Positions 46,401 to 58,400 of a DNA stretch of 64,000 nucleotides are shown in pieces (position 1 is the stretch's first letter; each line of letters opens with the position of its first letter). Source of the DNA: Liolophura sinensis. Lineage: Eukaryota > Mollusca > Polyplacophora > Chitonida > Chitonidae. The position numbers were made by a program, and so were the translations under genes. The notes beneath the pieces are model-generated. The model worked only from the letters and a program-made list of their open reading frames with translations. It searched no databases and was not told where the DNA came from. Location of the stretch: the NCBI RefSeq assembly GCF_032854445.1, contig NC_088304.1, forward strand, positions 29,829,732 to 29,893,731, in the 5' to 3' direction.

Positions 46401-49400
46401 CCGCAGTATATAGGAGTTGCACCACCTACTTCTGGCAACCATACTGGAGCCAATAGGACTCCAATATGACTGACTGGCAATTGTTCTGTCAGGGGGATGA
46501 TTTATTTACTTACTTATTTCATTGGTGTTTTACGCTGTACTCAAGAACTGTCAGGTTGATGAAGACCCCCTCTTGCGACCTTGTTCATACTGTGCTTAGT
46601 TGCCTATCTGTGCAGCCGCTACCTATCACCATGTGCACATTTTGCAAACCTAATTTCAGTTTTGCGAAATTATTTTCTGATAACATCGCCACCTTGGAGA
46701 AGCAGTATCATCCTACCATGTTACAAGAATATTTGGTTTTCAACGCATTTTGGACTGTCCATCATCAAACCGAACTTAAAGTGAAAGACAGCTCCTGACT
46801 GATTCAAGGTATCTTAAACCAGAAATAATGTTTCTTTTAGATCTTTTTTGACTCAGTAAAAGTTCAGTGAAACTTCCTCTTGACACAGCTTCAGCATGTT
46901 TCCATATAGAGAGAAAGGTAAAGTCACATTTACTCTATCTCTTTAACATCAAATGTATTTTCCGGTAGCGTATGGCAGATAAAAGTTGTGGACTTAGGCC
47001 ATGAAGGCCAAGTGATAAATAGCTTTCTCGGGAATTGGAGATACTGGAAAAATATTTCTTCCACTGCTTGAACTGTTTTGATACAGTAGGACTACTATAT
47101 CATTTACAAGGAACTCCAGCAATACTGTTTTAATTGAATGCATATGCACACCTGGGGTTACCTCCCGCGAGGTTGTTCTGGTGATTTTGACATTAGATTA
47201 CAACAGAATTGTTGTACAACTAGATTCATGCTCAACTCTGAAATCTACACATAAGTACCACTGAGGCTGATCTAGGCATTCGAATGTCACGATTTTATGT
47301 TTCAATTTTGAACTGGTGGCTTCCAAAATGAGAGTAGCGTTGATCGACCTAGTTATTGCAGACTTTGGAGAAAGCACCTCGGCGTTTTAATAATTTTGCT
47401 GTATTTCATAAAAGAAAACAAAAAAAAAAACCATCTCTTATATGCGAGAAAGATGATGAAGTAAAATTTAAATTCTTGAGTTGTAAGAAATTCAGTTCAA
47501 AAAAATAAATAAGTAATATCATTAAGATTTGATTTATTTTATCACAAGATTTAGTTAACTTTAAGTGTTGTCCGGTGAGATGCCATCTTCTCATTCCCAT
47601 AAACCTTTGGCATCCCTAATGAATTTTGTTATTTAAAAACTGTAGACTAAATGGTAAAATGAACGACAAAAATGTAAGTAGTTCTTTAGGCTATACCTGG
47701 GAGATGAATGTGTTTTGGGCCAAGACGGTAAGCTAGAGTCTGACATAATTTGGCGTCATTGAATATTACACGACTCGTAAATCAAATGATTTTACGTCTG
47801 TGGTGGTCTGTGAATGATACAGATTACACTGTGTGATCAGCCCTTCAGCTACACCTAACTACATGTACATGTCCATCGTTGTAAACAATCTCATATGTTG
47901 CAGGTCTCTGTTACCATATGTCACTTCAAGGTGAGACTGGCCACATCACAGCTTAGGCCATGCAATCTGACATGTCTGATAGTAACATGTTTGATTGGAT
48001 AAAGTTCTCAAGATGGCTGCCTCGATTCACGCCAGCCCTTTGTGCAGTACTGACATTTGTTCTACACGTTATTTGGTGAAATCTTATTAAAATAATAAAG
48101 AATCATACTTTTTAGAAAGCTTGAGCATCCTGCTTTCGACTGAAGTATGTTTTAGCCCGGTGTTGTCTTGTCCTTTAAGGAAATTCAGTCTCTTTGTTAA
48201 CTCATGTGCTTCATATTCAAGGGAAATAACCTCGGAAAAGCATCCTTTACACCTGCGACACCACGTGTAGTCCTCAGGCGGGAAAAATTGTCTTGAAGTG
48301 GCGAACTCTTTTCAAGGGGATAGGAGAGACAGGGGCTATAAATATTAACTTCACATTTCATTATTTATTTGTTTGACTGGTGTTTTGCGCTGCACTCACT
48401 TGCATGACCAGCATTATGGTGAGGGAAATCTACGGCCATCTGCAGGCATACCTCAGCAGAGGGAGGCGGTTTGAGCTTGAGGAACTCAGGTTGAGCTCAA
48501 CCACACTGGTGAGTGAGTCATGCATGATTGTTTTTTGATTGATTCACTGCTTTGCTTTTAGTTTTGAATTTTGTTATGACTATATAATTGTCAAATGGCT
48601 AAGAAAATTCTGGCCAGGTTAGCCACAATGGCTGAAAAGGGAAAAAAAAATGCTACAGCTAGCACAGCCAATCATCAAATCATAACCCAAAACACATACA
48701 TGTAAAACTATTATCTAAATCCTAATTAATGCCAAAACTTACTTGCTCTGCTAGACACATCAACATCATTCTTTATTTTGACTGGTCCCTTAAGCTGGCC
48801 TAAGTTATCGTGCCTTGACCAGCTGAGGTTGGATGACCGCAGAGCTGGGACGGAACGGGACGTGGGCAGTGAGCACCAATTAGCCACCTGCTGCATTGTG
48901 GGCACTGCCGGTGACACCAGGATATTTGTCACACCTGTCACGTAAATGTAGAAACTTAATAACAGCTTATTTTTAGATTAACCCAAATCATTACCTGAAA
49001 TAAAAGTTACATACATGTACCTGTAAACAAATGTTGAGTAGGGAATTTACTATCAAAGAGATACATAACCTATATGTAGAAGGTTTTATATCCCAAACAA
49101 GTGCCCCGACCCCCTCCACCCAATCTCTCAATAACCCTATTAAAGGTTATCATACGAAAGCTGAAAGAATTTAATTATTAAATCTGGTCAAGTTGTTTAG
49201 GTGACATCTGCTACTGACAAGAAATAGCCAATCAGAATTTGTTAAAAAACAAAAACATCTAACAGGAATAAAAATCTAATCAGTTATTAAGGTTCTCCTA
49301 ATACATCCCTCCAATTAAATATTCATGTACTTTGCACAGGTGGGGCAAAAACACCACACAAACGGTTGATGAATTACAACACTATATCACACATTTGGGG

Positions 49401-52400
49401 TTTACCGCCGCTTTCAACATTACTTCTGTCACATCATGCAGGTGTCTCTTTTACACCTGCCTTCATATATGTATGGATATTTACAGTGCTGCCTCACAGG
49501 AATGTCATGCCACAGACACTAGGCACAACCCTGAGTCCAATTATACTGACACTGAGCCAACTAGTACTTTGTCCATTCCTGTTACGCTGAGCACCAAATC
49601 AGGTAGCGGCAAGATTACCGATATTAAAGTGTGTATGATTCGATTGGGATGGAAGCCCTGGCAGAGTCCGAGCGCCATATGAACTAGGATAAATGCTTAC
49701 TGCTCATCGCTGGCTGCAGGCCCGAGGTGTAGGCAGCAGCATTCAGATTTCCTGGCACAGATGAGCTGCAAAAAAAAAATAGCAACAAACAAATATACAT
49801 GAAGAAAAACAAGTGTGATGGTTGGGCATTTAAAGCGTTTAAAAAATTAAAAGCATGAGACATGGGTTTTATATTCAAATCAAGGCAGCTAGGACTGGGT
49901 GTGCCTCGTGATACTGTACCTTAACAGGACCCATGCACTTATCTTAAAACAGTTCTGGGAATCACTGTTGTGATAATAATGCTACATACATGTATAACTG
50001 CAACATTTACATGTAACATCAATCACTCACTCAAAGAAACCAACATATATACATGTACGGGAGTGAGTTAATGCTGAGGGTTTAACATCGTACTTAACCA
50101 TTTTTTTCAGTATATATGTGTACATATATTTTCATATTATTATAGAAATACCATGTTTCTGAAATTTGGGGCACCAGGTCTGCTCATTTTAGCCAATATA
50201 TATGTAATTCTAGCAGGAATATTGAGTTTCTTTTTACTCACATGGTTAGACCATCTAATGAACAACATACTCATATCTTTACTTTTCCAAAAGGCTGGCA
50301 GAGAAATGTAATATTCCATTATTCAACACTAGCAATATCTGTCCCAAACTTCAGAAGAATTACGGTAAACATGTTATTGAATATTAACATCGATTTCCCC
50401 ATGTACATGTACACATAAATTGAAATTCCTGCACACTTGTTATGTTTGTTGGATCATACAGCTTGTGATGTTGGATATTAAAATTAGGCTGTCAAGTGAC
50501 CTTTGACCTTTCGTCTGTTGGATAAGGCCTTTGGGTTGTATGTGGATCAGGTGATAAGAAAAGATATATATGTACACTGAGCTGTAATACTACAACAGCC
50601 ATATACTGTGAGTTGCCTAGCTTTGAGGGCATCTTATAATCTGCTCTTTTTAGGCCACAAACAGTTGCCATATCAAAGAAAAGTGCATTACAACTGACAT
50701 AAATCCATCATGAATACATCATGAGAAATATTTAACTATGTATTTCACAAAACTTTGTTTAACTGATGCACATGTGGTGTAACTCATTTATCGGAGTTAC
50801 AATACTAGTGCAGGCCTGAACATGAACATGACACATATGGTACACCACGTACACCCATAGATGCAGACTTGAGTATCAAACATACAAAATGCACGTAAGT
50901 TACACAAAACAGATTTATACTGAAGTTAAGTACATTTTCATGCAAAATAACAAAATATAATTTCCACACTTACAATATGCCAATCAAAGTAAACTTTCGC
51001 TTTGTCCGATGTCCGCGATTATCCATGATTTTAATGTTCACAAGGAGCCACCACGAAGAGTTCTGTTTGAGATTTGATCACTGAGTGATAAATCCTTGAT
51101 CAGTCTGTACCAAAGAGTACTTCACAGAATAGCACAGAACATCTGCTGAAACTGCAATGCTCGTATGGTCAAATATGTCCTTGTTTGCTGTTGTACATGA
51201 AAAGCACCTATATGTAACTGTTCTTCATTTTGTTACATTCCAACACTTAACATGGACACGTATTATGGACACGTACTTGTATGTACACTGCACATTTTTG
51301 TTGAGTTTCAGAGTGTTTTAAATCTATTACCAAGGTCAATAATGTGATTAACACAGCCAATAATGTGAAAATATGACCAGTGTACATATGCATGTATCAC
51401 ATCAAGGGAATTGGAATTTCTGCTTAGTAGCCCTGGCATTAATGCTGCAATAAACCAGGGACATCAAATATTTATTTACTTATCTTTATCACTTTCTTTT
51501 TTTTTCAACACTGTCCCGTGTGCACCTATTTGAGATTGAGAATGGCACTAAGATAAACAAAACCCAGAGTTATAGTTCTGTGGGCATCCAGGAGTGTAAC
51601 ATTTGTGTGATTCATATTTACAGGAATCAACATTATGAATTCCAGCTCCAATATCACAGGGCTAGAACAACACTGTAGCCAACACCAGCGTCAAAAATAC
51701 ATGACAATGAAGTACTATAGAATATCTGTGAAGGGCATGTATATTGAAACTGGCTGTTAACAATTTGTCACCACTGGTCACCCTTTATCATCATTTGTCT
51801 CCATTCATCACTAATGGTCACCCTTCATTGCAATTGGTTTCCCGTCGTCACCATTGGTCTCCCTTTTACTTCTGGTTCATGATCACAACTAGTCATGCTC
51901 GCCGTAACTTGCTTTATAACCTCCTGCCTTGAAATAGTCAGATTCAATCACACAAGGCGATGAGCTCAAGCTTACAAATATGGATTTTGTCCTGCAGTGC
52001 ACAGTGCAGCAGCCATGGAGTTCGCATGAGGAAGACGATTCTGTAGGTTGAGCTGGACATCCTCAGCTAAAGGATCACGGAGACTGTGGCTGTGGAAGAC
52101 ATCACAACACACCCTGGCAGGCTTCACAGCTGCCCCCCATAGAGAGACAGATGAATCTGAATTACTTAATCACCCCTGGGAGTAGCCACATCACTGTATA
52201 TGTAGCTTGTGACAGACAAGTCACACAATACTGCAATACTGATTTACATAGTTATGCCAGCACACAGAAAGATTACTCTCAGCTTTAACCCCAAAAACCT
52301 AGCTTTAAGCTCCATCATGCCAATGGATTAGATGTGTACTTGTGTGTACTGTAACTTCAACTACACAGTACAGCATGGGAATATTTAAGGTTTGCTGTAA

Positions 52401-55400
52401 ATCAGCCATTATACTAGGCACACTGTCCAAGGTTAGAGCAGCTTCCCACCGCCTCTGGGGTTACACATTCACATGCTGGTAGTGCCAGTCAGCAATAGGT
52501 CTTATCGCTTATCATGGAAATGTAAGAAATCACCATAAGCAATCAATCGGTAAATGGCTCCAGCCTAAATGATACTGTCTGATGCAGCACGCAGCATTAG
52601 ACAACTCAAGCTTCCTCTGCTCTCTACCCTACCTCCCTCTAGTGGGGAGAAAAGTCAATATCCATCGGAATTACCCACAATATCAGGATTTTTTTTTTCG
52701 CCCACAGCTAATTAGAGCATTATGTCAGACTGATCTAACAGTACAATGGTATCAGTAGAACAGGCTGGACACAAAGGCACTTATAACCACATGTGCACTT
52801 TCTCAAAAGAACCAATCAATAGACAATATTTTGATATGTATTATGACATAATTGATTGCTATATAATTGCACACTTTTAATCAGGACAAGATCTCTTCCA
52901 AGACAGTTTTCAAAAATTTGTGTAATATATATGTGTATATACATACCCTTATAAACCCAGCTTTGGTGCCCTTTGGCTTTCATTAAAAATATGTTGCTTG
53001 GGTATAACCCTGTTACTCAGATATTCCTTCAAAAAATGGCCATACTCTAAAGTTCTTATTGGTCTATAATGGATTTCTTTCTTTTTATTTTTAATAACTT
53101 CTCCCTCAATGTCATGTTCTTTAAAATCCCAGCTCTTTTCATTAGACAGAATAAAAAGACATTTCACCACAGACATACCAAATTCTTTCTGACAGGGTAA
53201 TGTTAACCCCAGGGGGGATTTTTTTATGGCTGGCCTCATGGAATATTCTCCAATACACCTACAGGAAATTTGTGGAAGGAAAAATAAAAGCATGCAAGTA
53301 TTAATGGAAACGATTTTCAAAACATTTTTGATGCACACTTTTTATTAACTGATTCCGACCCAAAGGGGAGGCAGCAATTAGTGGCACTAGTGTAAAGCAG
53401 GATCTGTAGCAATTATTAGGTCAAACATGGATTGTAGCACAACGCTGGCAATGTTACAATGTATCAGCTCCTACTGAACATGGAACTTCGTACTGTCTTT
53501 AGTGTGATATCATCATGAACTGGGATCTGGGAACTGGGATCAAAGGATCATTTGACATAATTTTACTGCTGTCGGGCATCTGGAAGGTCCTCGTTGACTT
53601 TATTTGATTGGAGTTTTACGCCATACTCACAAATATTTTACTTATACAGCAATGACAGGCTTCGTTTACTGACACACAAGCATGTACTCAGGAGTATTTC
53701 ACTTCTACAAAAGCAGCCAGCATTATGGTGAGAGGAAACCAGGCAGAGCCCATGGGAAACCCCTAACCATCTGCACACCTTCCCACATACGGCCAGAGAG
53801 GAAGCCAGCATGAACTGGACTTGAACTCACAGTGACCGCAAGAGAGGCTCCTAGGTCACTGCGTCGCTCTCGCATTTTAACTACCTCGGCCATAAAGGCC
53901 CCTGTCAAGGGGTGAAAAAAATTCACTGCAGTGACCCCATATTATGTAGAAACACATTAAGCCACATAACAAATCTAAAATCCCGCACTCAAGACATGTA
54001 TCTTGTTGATCCAAATCTTCGTTAAGTTCATGTAGATATACACATACATGTACCAGTTTCAACATCAGTTTTATTACAGAAATGTTGCTATGGACGCAAC
54101 AATTTTTAATCAAATGAATCTATTTTACATCGGGACCTATACATGTACATGTAGTTTAGCCAAGTGTTAAAGTTTATCTACAAAATTTGAAAACCCTACC
54201 TGAAACAAGAGCACTTTAGTATAAACTAAGGATATGCATACACTAGTTTACGTTATTTAGTTACATGTACATACATGTATGTATGACATTTTATATACAT
54301 GTATTAGTGGTGTACCGCGTACATGTGTACATGTATGGGCATGACGGAAATCACACTCAGTGGTGTATTGCGTACATGTGTGCAGTACGTCTATGGGCAT
54401 GATGGAAAATCACAATCAGTGGTGTACCGCGCACTTGTGTGCAGTACATCTATGGGCATGATGGAAATCACACTCAGTGGTGTATCGCATACATGTGTAC
54501 ATCTATGGGCATGACGGAAATCACAATCAGTGGTGTATTGCGTACATGTGTGCAGTACATCTATGGGCATGATGGAAATCACAATCAGTGGTGTATCGCA
54601 TACATGTGTACATCTATGGGAATGATGGAAATCACACTCAGTGGTGTATCGCATACATGTGTACATCTATGGGCATGACGGAAATCACAATCAGTGGTGT
54701 ATCGCATACATGTGTACATCTATGGGCATGACGGAAATCACAATCAGTGGTGTATTGCGTACATGTGTGCAGTACATCTATGGGCATGATGGAAATCACA
54801 ATCAGTGGTGTATCGCATACATGTGTACATCTATGGGAATGATGGAAATCACACTCAGTGGTGTATCGCATACATGTGTACATCTATGGGCATGATGGAA
54901 ATCACAATCAGTGGTGTATCGCATACATGTGTGCAGTACATCTATGGGCAAGAAGGAAATCACAATCAGTGGTGTATCGCGTACATGTGTACATCTACGG
55001 GCATGACGGAAATCACAATCAGTGGTGTATCGCTTATATGTGTACATCTATGGGCAAGAAGGAAATCATAATCAGTGGTGTATCGCATACATGTGTGCAT
55101 CTATGGGCATGACGGAAATCACACTCAGTGGTGTATTGCGTACATGTGTGCAGTACATCTATGGGCATGATGGAAATCACAATCAGTGGTGTACCGCGTA
55201 CATGTGTACATCTATGGGAATGATGGAAATCACAATCAGTGGTGTATCGCATACATGTGTACATCTATGGGCATGACGGAAATCACAATCAGTGGTGTAT
55301 CGCATACATGTGTACATCTATGGGCATGACGGAAATCACAATCAGTGGTGTATTGCGTACATGTGTGCAGTACATCTATGGGCATGATGGAAATCACAAT

Positions 55401-58400
55401 CAGTGGTGTATCGCATACATGTGTACATCTATGGGAATGATGGAAATCACACTCAGTGGTGTATCGCATACATGTGTACATCTATGGGCATGATGGAAAT
55501 CACAATCAGTGGTGTATCGCATACATGTGTGCAGTACATCTATGGGCAAGAAGGAAATCACAATCAGTGGTGTATCGCGTACATGTGTACATCTACGGGC
55601 ATGACGGAAATCACAATCAGTGGTGTATCGCTTATATGTGTACATCTATGGGCAAGAAGGAAATCACAATCAGTGGTGTATCGCATACATGTGTGCATCT
55701 ATGGGCATGACGGAAATCACAATCCTTTTCCAAGAATGTCTACTGTTTCTATTCCATGTTGTGAAACGGAAAGATCCTACATTTCATGTACATGTAGGTA
55801 CTCGACTTGTGGAAAAAAAAACACATTAAAATGTGTTGAAAACTTCAGAAACTTGCCATTGGTCGAATACATGACGTCATAAAAACTTTTGAATTCTGAT
55901 ATAACTTTGACATATTTCAGTGTATTCTGAACGGCTGATGCTTTGAAATGCAGTCAAAACACTAATTTGGGTGTTTTCAAGTTATGTAATTTCAATGGTC
56001 TGGAAATTGAAAACGGTGCGAGCTACAGATACTACATATGTATGTAATTTGTACCAAATTATATGCGCTCCCTGGGGCATCTGAACTCTGAACATACATC
56101 TGTACATGTATTTGAGCTACAACTACAATAGTTTTGCATACAACGACTTACATGTACATTGTACCTGAAGTGTACTGTAGCTCATTTGTGAAATCAGGCT
56201 GTGTACCTTTATTTACCAACATTGTGTTGGTGAATGACTGTTACAAACATTGACATGTCGCAAATTGCTTTGTATTGCTGATGTAGAGGCTGAAATTCAT
56301 ATCTGCAGACTGCTTGAAAGATGTAAAGCTAGCTCTAGTTATATTTTTTTTACTTTTATCATAGCTGTTTAATGCTACGCTCAAGAAATTTTCAATATAC
56401 ATGTATGATGGCGATCTGAGTTGTGCATGGAGGATAACTGGACATGCATTTATGCACAGGTATAAAGTGCTACTAAGCTTGATTCACAGATTTCAAATAA
56501 TCATCTAAAAAATTCCTAATGATTGTGGAAAGAAAAACAATATATTAAAAGAGCAGAACATGACAAAGTTTACATGTACATGTATGTAAATGGTCAATCA
56601 TGATATGACTTGAGTAAAAAGAGAAGCACAGTATTACGCTCTGTTCACCTGTATATGTACATCTACATGCATGTACGTATATTGGCCCACAAAGTGCATC
56701 TTTGGATGCCTGGAATACCAGAATTTCAAATATACTAGTTATTTCCTGAGAAAGTTTTTGCAGCTGCCTTTTTAACATGTAAAAAAAAACACCTTTAACA
56801 ATGAAAGATACCTTGACGTTTCAATCAAATATAAATAATAATTGTATACATATATACATGATGATATACAGGTGATATATATTAGTATTTTTGTTCAAGA
56901 AGCTCTTGAAAATTTGGGTAACAAATACATTTATCAGTTTCACTTGTGTACGTGCAGCTACGCATTCTGACACATTTCTACTACATGTATTAAAGTTACT
57001 AAAATTGGTACCATACCCACATGTACATGTATTTTACCTCAGCATGAACATGTACATGTATTTTACCTCAGCATGAACATGTACATGTATTTTACCTCAG
57101 CATGAACATGTACATGTATTTTACCTCAGCATGAACATATACATGTATTTTACCTCAGCATGTACTTGTATTTAACCTCAACATGTACATGTACATGTCT
57201 TTTACCTCAGCATGTACATGTACATGTATTTTACCTCAGCGTGAACATGTACATGTATTTTACCTCAGCATGTACATGTACATGTATTTTACCTCAGCAT
57301 GTACATGTATGCATGTTGTCTTGCAAATGTTCATTTTAAGAATAAAGCTTAAGGCTTTCAGGCATTAGATGTACATTAGCACATATATCCTAAATGGCCT
57401 AAACATTCGACCATTAAAGAGCATTTCTCAAGGCAAAAAATGTCATGAGATATTACTTCTGGTGCTCATATTTACATTTCCCCATCAGAATATGATCCTA
57501 CCTTCCAAACACCTCTCAAAGCGCCTTTCTAAAATCAATAGAACTCCCAGAATCTGGAAAAATGAGCAACTTCATCATGGGCAAAATTTAGTGTACATAT
57601 GCTTCAAGCACAGCTATTGTTTTCAATCAAATTATTTTGTGTCAAAACTCACCTGCTTTGCAACAGAACAGAAGGCAAATGGTTGTGTGACGCTGCAGGA
57701 GGATATCCTTGGAGAGAGGTAAAGTGTGAGTTCAAAGCCAGAGGAGGCTGTCCCTGAGATATGGAATTTGTGAGAGGGGCGTGTCCCTGAGAGATCACAC
57801 CAACATGACTGGACAAGCCACCAGGTAACGCTGACATCGCCTTACTCAGGCTGGGCATGGAAGCCGCAGGCTGGGTATGGTGTTTCTTCCTGAGAGAGTA
57901 GGGTGAGGACGACCCTGTGAGATCTGAGATGGCCCTCTTTTTGAACGGAACTGCCACAGGTCCAGTAGAACCCCCTGAGCGCTGTGAACGGCTCACTAGT
58001 GTGTTGTTCTGCAGTGCTCCAGGAAGTCCGCTGGATGTCTGCATTTTCCCGTTGTCTGGTGGATACGGCATGGGCAGTAGTTCTCTGCGGATCATTCGCC
58101 TCCGTTTCGTCTCTAGTCTGATCTGAGACATGGTACTCAGGCAGATTTTGTATGGTAGACAGAACGGCAAAGCACTTAAATCAACCATTGTCTGTCGCTG
58201 TGAGAAGGCATTTTCCAGCAACCCGCTGATGTCCATGTCGTTAAGTATGCCATGTGCCAGGATTGTCACCTTCCCACTGCCACATCACACCTTGTCCTGC
58301 TGGACTTGTCCTGTTGTACAATGAACGTCGGACTGATCTACTGGTACCTGTAACCATGGGAATACAAATATGAATATATACATATTCATTTAAATGTCAA

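Noticed and set aside
54323-55882. Series of 60-159 codon frames ([11 protein letters not shown]-type peptides)
   Set aside because: Repeat artefact of the 53-58 bp array in Deltex intron 2.
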